From the NCBI RefSeq assembly GCF_047739745.1, contig NZ_JBLLVA010000007.1, forward strand, positions 124,001 to 188,000: DNA of 64,000 nucleotides, given 5' to 3'. Of the stretch, positions 43,588-52,117 are shown piece by piece; the first letter of the stretch is position 1, and every line of letters starts with the position of its first letter. The notes under the pieces are model-generated. The model was not told where the DNA came from and made no database searches. It worked only from the letters and a program-made list of their open reading frames with translations. Source of the stretch: Pseudaminobacter sp047739745 (GTDB taxonomy: Bacteria; Pseudomonadota; Alphaproteobacteria; Rhizobiales; Rhizobiaceae). The translations under genes and the position numbers were made by a program.

Positions 43588-45114
43588 GTGGACGAAATCC
43601 GGACCTATGACATCTTTGTCATCGGCGGCGGCATCAACGGCTGCGGCATCGCCCGCGACGCTGCCGGTCGCGGATATTCGGTCTTTCTCGCTGAAATGAA
43701 CGATCTCGCCAGTGGCACCTCTTCGGGCTCCACCAAGCTCATCCATGGCGGCCTGCGCTATCTCGAACATTATGAGTTCAGGCTGGTCCGCGAATCGCTG
43801 ATGGAGCGCGAGGTGCTGTGGCGGCTTGCTCCCCACATCATTTGGCCCATGCGTTTCGTGCTGCCGCATGCCAAGGGCCTGCGCCCGGCCTGGCTGCTCA
43901 GGCTCGGCCTTTTTCTCTACGATCACATCGGCGGACGCGAGGCTCTGCCGGCGACCAAAATGCTGGATATGACCCGGGATGCCGCCAGCAAGCCGCTGAA
44001 GCCGCTGTTCAAGCGCGCCTTCGAATATTCCGATTGCTGGGTCAACGATGCGCGGCTGGTGGTTTTGAACGCCCGCGACGCGGCCGACCGGGGCGCCACG
44101 ATCCGCACGAGGTCGAAGGTGGCGAATGCCCGGCACGATGGCAATGTGTGGGAGGTCGATGTCGAGAACCGGCACAGCGGCGAGGTGGAAACCGTGCGGG
44201 CGCGTTTGCTCGTGAATGCCGCCGGCCCCTGGGTCGACAAGGTGCTGGCCGACGCACTCGGGCAAGATGACGTCCACAATGTGCGGCTTGTCCAAGGCAG
44301 CCATATCGTCGTGAAGCAGAAATTCGACGACCCCCGCGCCTACTTCTTCCAGAACAGGGACGGACGCATCATCTTCGCCATTCCCTATGAGGACGAGTTC
44401 ACGCTGATCGGCACAACCGACCGGGATTTTTCCGGTGATCCGCATGAAGTGGAAATCAGCGACGCCGAGATCGACTATCTGTGCGGCGCGGCAAGCGAGT
44501 ATTTCGCCAAGCCGGTGCGCCGCGAGGATATTGTCTGGACCTATGCGGCGGTGCGGCCACTCTATGACGACGGTACCTCCAAGGCACAGGAAGCGACCCG
44601 CGACTATGTGCTGAAGGCATACGACGCTGGCGCCGCCGCACCGCTCATCAATGTCTTCGGCGGCAAGATCACGACCTATCGCCGGCTGTCCGAAGCGGTC
44701 CTGGACAAGATCGGGGGACTGATCGGCGGCAAGGGCGGGTCTTGGACGGCAAAGGCGCGACTGCCCGGGGGCGACTTTCCGGCGAATGGCTTTCAAGCCG
44801 AGGTCGAACGGCTGAAAGCGCGCTATCCATTCATAGACGCGGTCCATGCGCGCCGGCTGGTGCGGCTTTACGGCACGACGGCAGTCACAATCCTCGGAAT
44901 GGCCAGGTCCATTGCCGACCTTGGCCGAAACTTCGGCGCGGATCTCTACGAGGCGGAGGTGCGCCATCTGATCGATCGTGAATGGGCGATCACCGCGGAA
45001 GATGTATTGTGGCGACGTACCAAGCGCGGACTGCGGCTAAGCCGCGAACAGGCCGACGCGCTCGAGGACTTCATGCGCGGCTGCGCCGGCGTGCACAATG
45101 CGGCTGCGGAATAG
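43588..45114 (+). CDS. glpD: Glycerol-3-phosphate dehydrogenase
   Basis: A 508-residue FAD enzyme at the inner membrane that oxidises sn-glycerol-3-phosphate to dihydroxyacetone phosphate and passes electrons to quinone. The FAD motif FVIGGGINGCGIARDAAGRG is at the N-terminus, followed by SSGSTKLIHGGLRYLEHYEF and FTLIGTTDRDFSGDP; a helical C-terminal domain follows (LYGTTAVTIL). GTG at 43588 is taken as the start because GGGAGG precedes it by a few bases. It heads a glycerol uptake operon; no glycerol kinase gene is in the window. Confidence 0.93.
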   Translation: MDEIRTYDIFVIGGGINGCGIARDAAGRGYSVFLAEMNDLASGTSSGSTKLIHGGLRYLEHYEFRLVRESLMEREVLWRLAPHIIWPMRFVLPHAKGLRPAWLLRLGLFLYDHIGGREALPATKMLDMTRDAASKPLKPLFKRAFEYSDCWVNDARLVVLNARDAADRGATIRTRSKVANARHDGNVWEVDVENRHSGEVETVRARLLVNAAGPWVDKVLADALGQDDVHNVRLVQGSHIVVKQKFDDPRAYFFQNRDGRIIFAIPYEDEFTLIGTTDRDFSGDPHEVEISDAEIDYLCGAASEYFAKPVRREDIVWTYAAVRPLYDDGTSKAQEATRDYVLKAYDAGAAAPLINVFGGKITTYRRLSEAVLDKIGGLIGGKGGSWTAKARLPGGDFPANGFQAEVERLKARYPFIDAVHARRLVRLYGTTAVTILGMARSIADLGRNFGADLYEAEVRHLIDREWAITAEDVLWRRTKRGLRLSREQADALEDFMRGCAGVHNAAAE

Positions 45115-45129
45115 GCGGGGAGGCAAACG

Positions 45130-46212
45130 ATGCTTGAACTCAGGGCAGTTTCCAAGACCGTAGGCGGCGTCACCCATATCGACGACATCTCGCTTGCCCT
45201 GCGGCATGGTTCGCTCAACGTGCTGCTCGGCCCGACGCTGTCGGGCAAGACCAGCCTCATGCGGCTGATGGCCGGCCTCGACACGCCGACCTCCGGCTCG
45301 GTGTGGTTCGACGGCGTCGACGTGACCGGCCAACCGGTGCAGAAGCGCAACGTCGCCATGGTCTACCAGCAGTTCATCAACTATCCGGCCATGACCGTCT
45401 ACGAAAACATCGCCTCGCCGCTGCGGGTGGCCGGGGTCGGCAAGGAGCAGATAGACCGTGAGGTGCGCCGCGCCGCCGAGTTGCTTAAGCTGACCCCTTA
45501 TCTCGACCGTACACCGCTCAACCTGTCAGGCGGGCAGCAGCAACGCACCGCGCTGGCGCGCGCCATGGTCAAGAACGCCAAGCTGGTACTGCTCGACGAG
45601 CCGCTTGCCAATCTGGATTACAAGCTGCGCGAGGAGCTGCGTCAGGAACTGCCGAAAATCTTCGCCGAAACCGGCGCGATCTTCGTCTATGCGACCACCG
45701 AGCCCCATGAGGCCCTGCTGCTCGGAGGAAACACGGCAACCTTGTCGGAAGGTCGAATTACCCAGTTCGGCCCGACAATCGAGGTATTTCGCCGGCCGAA
45801 CGATCTGCTGACGGCGCGTACCTTCGCCGATCCGCCGCTGAACACCATCGTGCTGCGCAAGCAGGGGCCGAGTTTTCTCCTCGAAGGCGGCGTCAACCTG
45901 CCCGCGCCGGCCGAGCTGGCCGATATCGCCGACGCCAGCTACACCATTGCCTTTCACCCGCACCACCTGACGCTTCACCGCACCGGCCCGGCCGCCGTGC
46001 CGATCAGGGCGAAGGTTTCCATCACCGAGATCACCGGCTCCGAGAGCTTCGTGCACCTTGATTTCGCCGACGTTCGCTGGGTGATGCTGGCGCACGGCAT
46101 CCGCGTGTTCGACCCGGACGAGACGATCGAAGTGTTCGTCGATCCGCGCCATCTCATGGTTTTCGACGCGGAAGGGCGCGCTGTGACCGCCGCCCCGCGA
46201 ATCGCGGCGTGA
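45130..46212 (+). CDS. glpS: Glycerol ABC transporter ATPase GlpS
   Basis: A 360-residue MalK-type ATPase with a C-terminal regulatory/OB domain (about 235-360). Walker A is GPTLSGKT (34-41), the signature LSGGQ (132-136) is canonical, and Walker B VLLDEP carries the catalytic Glu. The switch-loop His is missing: the usual THDQ.EA reads TTEPHEA with Thr190 in its place. The order matches GlpS of the glycerol transporter described in Rhizobium leguminosarum. It probably pairs with GlpT, encoded ten bases downstream. Confidence 0.9.
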   Translation: MLELRAVSKTVGGVTHIDDISLALRHGSLNVLLGPTLSGKTSLMRLMAGLDTPTSGSVWFDGVDVTGQPVQKRNVAMVYQQFINYPAMTVYENIASPLRVAGVGKEQIDREVRRAAELLKLTPYLDRTPLNLSGGQQQRTALARAMVKNAKLVLLDEPLANLDYKLREELRQELPKIFAETGAIFVYATTEPHEALLLGGNTATLSEGRITQFGPTIEVFRRPNDLLTARTFADPPLNTIVLRKQGPSFLLEGGVNLPAPAELADIADASYTIAFHPHHLTLHRTGPAAVPIRAKVSITEITGSESFVHLDFADVRWVMLAHGIRVFDPDETIEVFVDPRHLMVFDAEGRAVTAAPRIAA

Positions 46213-46221
46213 GGGGCTGAT

Positions 46222-47292
46222 ATGGCGCGCATCGATCTCAACCATATCCGCCACGCCTACACGTCAGATCCGAAATCGGATGCCGACTACGCGTTGAAGG
46301 ATGTTCACCACACCTTCGAGGATGGCGGTGCCTATGCGCTGCTCGGGCCGTCGGGATGCGGCAAGACCACGCTGCTCAACATCATTTCCGGCCTGCTGCA
46401 CGCATCGCATGGGCAGCTGCTGTTCGACGGGCAGGACGTAACCCGCCTTTCGACACAGGAGCGCAACATCGCCCAGGTCTTTCAGTTCCCGGTCATCTAC
46501 GACACCATGACCGTCTACGACAATCTGGCCTTTCCGCTGCGCAATCGCGGCGTGCCGGAGGCTAGCGTCGACAAGAAAGTGCGCGAGACGCTGGAGATGA
46601 TCGATCTGGCAAGCTGGGCGAAGCGCCGCGCGCGCGGCCTGACCGCCGACCAGAAGCAGAAGATCTCGCTCGGACGCGGACTGGTGCGTTCCGACGTCAA
46701 CGCGATCCTGTTCGATGAGCCGCTGACCGTGATCGACCCGCATATGAAATGGGTGCTGCGCTCGCAGTTGAAGCAGCTTCACCATCGCTACGGCTACACC
46801 ATGATCTATGTCACCCACGACCAGACCGAAGCGCTGACCTTTGCGGAAAAGGTCGTGGTGATGTTCGACGGCGAGATCGTCCAGATCGGCACGCCGGCCG
46901 AGCTGTTCGAGCGCCCCAAGCACACATTCGTCGGCTACTTCATCGGTTCGCCGGGCATGAACCTGCTGCCGGTCGAGCTCGATGGAAAGAGCGTCAGGCT
47001 GGGTTCCCGGACGATCGATCTGCCGGCGGCACCCGCTTCGGCCCCAAGCGGATCGATCGAGCTTGGCATCCGCCCCGAATATGTCCGGCTCGGCGAGCAC
47101 GGCATGCCGGTTTCGATCCGCAAGGTAGAGGATATCGGGCGCCACAAGGTGGTGCGCGCTCAGCTCGATGGCCATGAGATCGCAGCCATTCTCGGCGAGG
47201 ACGACAACATCCCCGCCGACCCGAAGGTCAGCTTCGAGCCGGCCGGCATCAACATCTACGCCAATTCCTGGCGCATCGCGACGGGAGCCTGA
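46222..47292 (+). CDS. glpT: Glycerol ABC transporter ATPase GlpT
   Basis: A 356-residue MalK-type ATPase. Walker A GPSGCGKT (42-49), Walker B ILFDEP and switch His199 in YVTHDQTEA are all canonical. The signature motif is degenerate, LTADQ (140-144) instead of LSGGQ, and the D-loop reads VID. The C-terminal domain (about 235-356) has the MalK-type regulatory fold. It complements the defects of GlpS, which suggests an obligate heterodimer. It lies between glpS and glpP in one operon. This GlpT is not the MFS glycerol-3-phosphate antiporter. Confidence 0.9.
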   Translation: MARIDLNHIRHAYTSDPKSDADYALKDVHHTFEDGGAYALLGPSGCGKTTLLNIISGLLHASHGQLLFDGQDVTRLSTQERNIAQVFQFPVIYDTMTVYDNLAFPLRNRGVPEASVDKKVRETLEMIDLASWAKRRARGLTADQKQKISLGRGLVRSDVNAILFDEPLTVIDPHMKWVLRSQLKQLHHRYGYTMIYVTHDQTEALTFAEKVVVMFDGEIVQIGTPAELFERPKHTFVGYFIGSPGMNLLPVELDGKSVRLGSRTIDLPAAPASAPSGSIELGIRPEYVRLGEHGMPVSIRKVEDIGRHKVVRAQLDGHEIAAILGEDDNIPADPKVSFEPAGINIYANSWRIATGA

Positions 47293-47297
47293 CGCCC

Positions 47298-48164
47298 ATG
47301 GACAAGACCTGGAACAACAAGGCCTGGTTCATGGTGCTGCCGGTGCTGGTGCTGGTGGCGTTTTCGGCGCTGATCCCGCTGATGACGGTGGTCAACTATT
47401 CCGTGCAGGACACTTTCGGCCGCAACGAATTCTTCTGGGCCGGAACCGAATGGTACGAGGAAATCCTCCATTCGGACCGCTTCTGGGATTCGATGGGGCG
47501 CAATCTTCTGTTTTCGGCGATCATCCTCGCGATCGAAATTCCGCTCGGCATCTTCATCGCACTCAACATGCCCAAGAAAGGCTGGGGCGTGTCGGTGTGC
47601 CTGGTGCTGATGGCGCTGCCGCTGCTCATTCCGTGGAATGTCGTCGGCACCATCTGGCAGGTCTTCGGGCGCATCGATATCGGCCTGCTCGGCTATGTAC
47701 TGTCGTCGCTCGGCATCGACTACAACTATGTCAACGACCCGTTTGACGCCTGGGTGACCGTGATCATCATGGATGTCTGGCACTGGACAAGCCTGGTGGT
47801 GCTCCTGTGCTATGCCGGCCTGGTCTCCATTCCGGACGCCTACTACCAGGCCGCCAAGATCGATGGCGCCTCGCGCTGGGCGATCTTCCGCTACATCCAG
47901 CTGCCCAAGATGAACCGCGTGCTTTTGATCGCCGTGCTGCTGCGCTTCATGGACAGTTTCATGATCTACACCGAACCTTTCGTGGTGACCGGCGGCGGCC
48001 CCGGAAACACGACCACCTTCCTGTCGATCGATCTCGTCAAACTCGCCATCGGCGAGTTCAATCTCGGCGAGGCGGCCGCCATGTCGCTGGTCTACTTCCT
48101 CATCATCCTTCTGCTGTCATGGGTTTTCTACACCGTCATGACCAGCGCCGACGCGGAGCGATAA
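47298..48164 (+). CDS. glpP: Glycerol ABC transporter permease GlpP
   Basis: A 288-residue inner-membrane permease of the MalF/UgpA class with six TM helices. The EAA loop is EAA-like (YYQAAKIDGASRWAIFRYIQLPKM, near residue 185), the site that docks into the ATPases. It follows glpT by five bases and precedes a second permease. The substrate is taken as glycerol from the operon order. Confidence 0.9.
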   Translation: MDKTWNNKAWFMVLPVLVLVAFSALIPLMTVVNYSVQDTFGRNEFFWAGTEWYEEILHSDRFWDSMGRNLLFSAIILAIEIPLGIFIALNMPKKGWGVSVCLVLMALPLLIPWNVVGTIWQVFGRIDIGLLGYVLSSLGIDYNYVNDPFDAWVTVIIMDVWHWTSLVVLLCYAGLVSIPDAYYQAAKIDGASRWAIFRYIQLPKMNRVLLIAVLLRFMDSFMIYTEPFVVTGGGPGNTTTFLSIDLVKLAIGEFNLGEAAAMSLVYFLIILLLSWVFYTVMTSADAER

Positions 48165-48165
48165 G

Positions 48166-49092
48166 GTGGCCGGAACCGAGCAGACAACCACGAACGACCG
48201 GGCCGACGCATTGTTGCGGCAGGCAGCCACGCAGCACGGCGTGAAATCTGCCGACGCGGCATTTGCACGCAAGATGCGCAGGCGCGGCGAGGAATCCCGC
48301 TTCTGGTGGCTGGTGCCGACGCTCTACATCATCTTCCTGATGCTGCCGATCTACTGGCTCATCAATATGAGCTTCAAGACCAACCAGGAGATTCTCGGCG
48401 CCTTCTCGCTGTGGCCGCAGAACCCGACCTTGCGCAACTATGCGGTGATTTTCACCGATCCTTCCTGGTACAGGGGCTATATCAACTCGATCATCTATGT
48501 CGTCATCAATACGCTGATCTCGGTCAGTGTCGCCCTGCCGGCAGCCTATGCCTTTTCGCGCTACCGTTTCCTTGGCGACAAGCACCTGTTCTTCTGGCTG
48601 CTCACCAACCGCATGGCACCGCCGGCGGTGTTCGCCCTGCCGTTCTTCCAGCTTTATTCGGCTTTCGGCCTGATCGACACGCATATTGCGGTGGCGCTGG
48701 CGCACTGCCTGTTCAACGTGCCGCTGGCAGTGTGGATTCTCGAAGGCTTCATGTCGGGAGTGCCGAAGGAAATCGACGAGACCGCCTACATCGACGGCTA
48801 CTCCTTTCCGCGCTTCTTCCTGAAAATCTTCATGCCGCTGATCGCCAGCGGCATCGGGGTGGCGGCGTTCTTCTGCTTCATGTTCTCCTGGGTCGAACTC
48901 CTGATCGCACGCACACTGACGACGACCGCCGCCAAGCCGATCGCCGCCATCATGACCCGCACGGTTTCGGCCTCCGGCCTCGACTGGGGCGTGCTCGCCG
49001 CAGCCGGCGTGCTGACCATCATTCCCGGCGCGCTCGTTATCTGGTTCGTTCGCAACTACATCGCCAAGGGCTTTGCCCTGGGCCGCGTTTGA
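48166..49092 (+). CDS. glpQ: Glycerol ABC transporter permease GlpQ
   Basis: A 308-residue permease of the MalG/UgpE class: a long cytoplasmic N-terminal segment (about residues 1-42), six TM helices, and the EAA loop VPKEIDETAYIDGYSFPRFFLKIFMP near residue 205. The GTG start at 48166 lies one base after the glpP stop, with GGAG at about 48155. It is the second permease subunit of the glycerol importer. Confidence 0.9.
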   Translation: MAGTEQTTTNDRADALLRQAATQHGVKSADAAFARKMRRRGEESRFWWLVPTLYIIFLMLPIYWLINMSFKTNQEILGAFSLWPQNPTLRNYAVIFTDPSWYRGYINSIIYVVINTLISVSVALPAAYAFSRYRFLGDKHLFFWLLTNRMAPPAVFALPFFQLYSAFGLIDTHIAVALAHCLFNVPLAVWILEGFMSGVPKEIDETAYIDGYSFPRFFLKIFMPLIASGIGVAAFFCFMFSWVELLIARTLTTTAAKPIAAIMTRTVSASGLDWGVLAAAGVLTIIPGALVIWFVRNYIAKGFALGRV

Positions 49093-49103
49093 GGGAGTCG
49101 GTG

Positions 49104-49385
49104 ATGAACTTCGCGTGGATGGCCTGGACGCTGCCGACGGCGCTCTTCTTCTGCACCATCGCGCTTCTGCTCGTCGGCATGGCGGTGTGGGAATACGTTT
49201 CGCCCGGCGGCAATCCGCGGGTCGGCATTCTGCGCTTCGAAACGACGCGCGGCGACAGGCTATTTGTTTCGCTGCTCGGCAGCGCTTTCATTCATCTTGG
49301 CTGGCTGGGGCTCGTCGGCCCCAACCTTTGGTGGGCTCTGGCTCTTTCGGTGGTCTACGCCATCGGCGTTTTCCGTTTCGTTTGA
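49104..49385 (+). CDS. glpU: GlpU, small DUF2160-type membrane protein of the glycerol transporter
   Basis: A 93-residue protein with three hydrophobic helices (about 9-27, 55-72 and 75-91): LFFCTIALLLVGMAVWEY, then a soluble loop with PRVGILRFETTRGDRLF. A small protein at this position is part of the glycerol transporter operon of rhizobia (GlpU), where its role is unclear. The RBS GAGGGAG (49091-49097) is strong and spacing to the ATG at 49104 is good. It was overlooked by its overlap with a longer frame from the glpQ region. Confidence 0.85.
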   Translation: MNFAWMAWTLPTALFFCTIALLLVGMAVWEYVSPGGNPRVGILRFETTRGDRLFVSLLGSAFIHLGWLGLVGPNLWWALALSVVYAIGVFRFV

Positions 49386-49456
49386 GCGAACATGAATTGG
49401 AGCGTCCACTGTCCGGCCGCTCTGATCGAACTGCAACCAGATAAAGGGAGGTACAT

Positions 49457-51181
49457 ATGAAACGACAATTCCTGACTTCGACGACAGCGCTTATCCTGCT
49501 TCTCGGCGCCGGCCAAGCCTATGCCGGAATGGAAGAGGCAAAGGCGTTCCTCGACGCCGAGATCGGCGACATGTCGACGCTCGACCGCGCCGGCCAGGAA
49601 GCGGAGATGCAATGGTTCATCGACGCCGCCAAGCCATTTGCCGGCATGGACATCAAGGTGGTGTCCGAAACCATCACGACCCACGAATATGAATCGAAGA
49701 CGCTTGCGAAGGCGTTTTCCGACATCACCGGCATCAAGGTTACCCATGACCTGATCGGCGAAGGCGACGTCGTCGAAAAGCTGCAGACGCAGATGCAGTC
49801 CGGCGAGAACATCTACGACGCCTATATCAACGATTCGGATCTAATCGGCACACACTGGCGCTACCAGCAGGCACGCAGCCTGACCGACTGGATGGCGAAC
49901 GAAGGCAAGGACGTCACCAATCCGAATCTCGACATAGACGATTTCATCGGCAAGTCGTTCACCACTGCACCCGACGGCAAGCTCTACCAGCTTCCCGACC
50001 AGCAGTTCGCAAACCTCTACTGGTTCCGCTACGACTGGTTCAACGACGAGAAGAACAAGGCGGACTTCAAGGAGAAGTACGGCTACGACCTCGGCGTTCC
50101 GGTCAACTGGTCGGCCTATGAGGATATCGCCGAATTCTTCACCGGCCGCGAGATCGACGGCAAGAAGGTCTATGGCCACATGGACTACGGCAAGAAGGAC
50201 CCGTCGCTCGGCTGGCGCTTCACCGACGCCTGGCTCTCGATGGCCGGCAACGGCGACAAGGGCATTCCGAACGGTAAGCCGGTCGACGAATGGGGCATCA
50301 AGGTCGACGAAAACTCGCGGCCCGTCGGCTCCTGCGTTGCACGCGGCGGTGACACCAACGGCCCGGCCTCGGTCTACGCCATCCAGAAATATCTGGACTG
50401 GATGAAGGCCTATGCGCCGGCGGCGGCAGGGGGCATGACCTTCTCCGAATCCGGCCCGGTCCCGTCGCAGGGTGAGATCGCCCAGCAGATGTTCACCTAC
50501 ACGGCCTTCACCGCCGACTTCGTGAAGGAAGGCCTGCCGGTGGTGAACGAAGACGGCACGCCCAAATGGCGCTTCGCGCCGTCGCCACACGGCGTCTACT
50601 GGAAGGACGGCATGAAGCTCGGCTACCAGGATGCAGGCTCCTGGACGCTGATGAAGTCGACCCCGGACGACCGCGCCAAGGCCGCCTGGCTCTACGCGCA
50701 GTTCGTCACGTCCAAGACCGTCGATGTGAAGAAGAGCCATGTCGGCCTGACCTTCATCCGGCAGTCGACCCTCGATCACCAGAGCTTCACCGACCGTGCA
50801 CCGAAGCTTGGCGGGCTGATCGAGTTCTATCGCTCGCCGGCGCGCCTGCAATGGTCGCCGACCGGCACCAACGTGCCCGATTATCCAAAGCTGGCACAGC
50901 TCTGGTGGCAGGCGATCGGCGATGCGTCATCCGGCGCAAAGTCCGCGCAGGAAGCCATGGATTCGCTCTGCGCCGAGCAGGAGAAGGTGCTTGAACGTCT
51001 CGAACGCGCCGGCATCCAGGGCGATATCGGCCCCAAACTGGCGGAGGAACACGATCTTGCCTATTGGAACGCTGACGCCGTCAAGAACGGCAATCTCGCG
51101 CCTCAATTGAAGATCGACAACGAAAAGGAAAAGCCGATCACCATCAACTACGACGAACTGGTGAAGAGCTGGAACAAGTGA
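49457..51181 (+). CDS. glpV: Glycerol ABC transporter substrate-binding protein GlpV
   Basis: A 574-residue periplasmic solute-binding protein with a signal peptide (MKRQFLTSTTALILLLGAG, cleavage after AYA). It is longer than the usual 430-residue MalE-type protein, typical of this family. Landmarks are AKAFSDITGIKVTHDLIGEGDVVEKLQ, the ligand-cleft region LPDQQFANLYWFRYDWF, and FAPSPHGVYWKDGMKLGYQDAGS. The RBS is AAAGGGAGG. It closes the operon, followed by a terminator. Glycerol as the ligand is inferred from operon order and glpD. Confidence 0.92.
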   Translation: MKRQFLTSTTALILLLGAGQAYAGMEEAKAFLDAEIGDMSTLDRAGQEAEMQWFIDAAKPFAGMDIKVVSETITTHEYESKTLAKAFSDITGIKVTHDLIGEGDVVEKLQTQMQSGENIYDAYINDSDLIGTHWRYQQARSLTDWMANEGKDVTNPNLDIDDFIGKSFTTAPDGKLYQLPDQQFANLYWFRYDWFNDEKNKADFKEKYGYDLGVPVNWSAYEDIAEFFTGREIDGKKVYGHMDYGKKDPSLGWRFTDAWLSMAGNGDKGIPNGKPVDEWGIKVDENSRPVGSCVARGGDTNGPASVYAIQKYLDWMKAYAPAAAGGMTFSESGPVPSQGEIAQQMFTYTAFTADFVKEGLPVVNEDGTPKWRFAPSPHGVYWKDGMKLGYQDAGSWTLMKSTPDDRAKAAWLYAQFVTSKTVDVKKSHVGLTFIRQSTLDHQSFTDRAPKLGGLIEFYRSPARLQWSPTGTNVPDYPKLAQLWWQAIGDASSGAKSAQEAMDSLCAEQEKVLERLERAGIQGDIGPKLAEEHDLAYWNADAVKNGNLAPQLKIDNEKEKPITINYDELVKSWNK

Positions 51182-51568
51182 GGCATAGATCACGTCTCGC
51201 TTACGCGTGACAGGAGGGGAGATGGCACAGGCCGTCTCCCCTCTTTATTTCAGCGTCATTGCTGCTTTCGCAGCGAACCAATTCAAGCCAAGTCGGGGCT
51301 CCCTCACGTCGGGGCCAATCGTAGTCATATGAACGCATTCTGTCGGCGGGAATGGACAAAGATCAGGACTTCGCACAGGCCGCGGTGGCACCGCCAAGCC
51401 CGAGACCTGCAGGATCCGGTGCGTGGGCGAGAGGGCAGCGCTGGCCTGACCGGAACTCTGCTCACGCTCTGAGGTGAGAGAGTAAAGTACAAGCGATCTT
51501 TGTCCGAAGCGGAAGGGTCGCGATCAATTTTCGCGCCGTTGCACCGGCTTTGCTCAAATATCAAACGC
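51182..51568. other. Gene-free region between glpV and the atp operon
   Basis: It holds the glpV terminator and then about 315 bases with no gene I can support. Short hairpins are present (for example GCTGCTTTCGCAGC at 51261-51274), but no tRNA or conserved RNA is recognised. A minus-strand open frame covers 51325-51570, but its arginine/serine-rich composition looks like noise. Confidence 0.6.
51215..51250 (+). terminator. Rho-independent terminator after glpV
   Basis: Perfect 8-bp stem AGGGGAGA (51215-51222) / TCTCCCCT (51235-51242) with a 12-base loop and a T-rich tail CTTTATTT. Confidence 0.85.
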
Positions 51569-51606
51569 AAAAATGCCTCCGGTGCTGTCGCGCCGGAGGC
51601 ATTTTG
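51569..51606 (-). terminator. Terminator of the atp operon
   Basis: A 13-bp perfect stem AAAATGCCTCCGG (51570-51582) / CCGGAGGCATTTT (51593-51605) with a ten-base loop. Read on the minus strand it ends in a T run just after atpC. Confidence 0.93.
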
Positions 51607-51620
51607 GAAATACGATAGGA

Positions 51621-52028
51621 TTAAAGCGCGGCTTCGAGCGTGGTCAGCTGACTGAGGAACGCCTCGGCACGGGTCCGCGCCTCGTCTGTCTTGGCGTCGG
51701 CGACGTCCTCACGCGCTTCCTGGATGCGGCGGGCGACATCTTCCCGATCGATGCTCGCCACCGGTACCGCCGATTCGGCGAGCAAGGTACAGCCGCTCGG
51801 CAGAATATCGGCAAAACCGCCGAAGACGACATAGCGCTCGTCGGCGCCGGAGAGCGGCTTGACAGTCACGACGCCCGGCTGGACGTTGGTCATCACCGGC
51901 GCGTGGTTAGCCAGCACCGTCATCTCGCCATCCGCACCGGGGATGATCACCGACTGCACCTCTTCCGAGACGAGCAGGCGCTCCGGCGAGACCAGTTCGA
52001 ACTTGAAGCTATCTGGCATGACAAACAT
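51621..52028 (-). CDS. atpC: ATP synthase epsilon subunit
   Basis: A 135-residue subunit of the F1 central stalk that regulates rotation. The N-terminal beta-sandwich (FKFELVSPERLLVSEEVQSVIIPGADGEMTVLANHAPVMT) and a C-terminal helical hairpin (DREDVARRIQEAREDVADA) are typical. MPDSF at 52019 is an alternative start with the better match. It is last in the atp operon, separated from atpD by a heptad-repeat inverted repeat, which leaves it without a clear Shine-Dalgarno. Confidence 0.95.
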   Translation of the reverse strand: MFVMPDSFKFELVSPERLLVSEEVQSVIIPGADGEMTVLANHAPVMTNVQPGVVTVKPLSGADERYVVFGGFADILPSGCTLLAESAVPVASIDREDVARRIQEAREDVADAKTDEARTRAEAFLSQLTTLEAAL

Positions 52029-52030
52029 AG

Positions 52031-52114
52031 CGCCAGTGAATAGCGAATAGCGAATAGTTCAAATTCGCCGCGTCGCCAGTTCCCTACTCGCTACTCCCTA
52101 TTCGCTATTCGCTC
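52031..52114. repeat. Heptad-repeat inverted repeat between atpD and atpC
   Basis: Left arm (52038-52057): GAATAGC, GAATAGC, GAATAG. Right arm (52081-52113): TCCCTAC, TCGCTAC, TCCCTAT, TCGCTAT, TCGCT. Each arm is preceded by the same heptamer CGCCAGT (52031-52037 and 52074-52080). A perfect 16-bp inverted repeat (52042-52057 with 52098-52113) spans the arms with a 40-base loop, so the mRNA should form a strong hairpin. Confidence 0.9.
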
Positions 52115-52117
52115 GGA

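Noticed and set aside
51325..51570. 81-codon minus-strand frame between glpV and atpC
   Set aside because: Arg/Ser-rich with no recognisable fold or RBS, and it overlaps the atp terminator.
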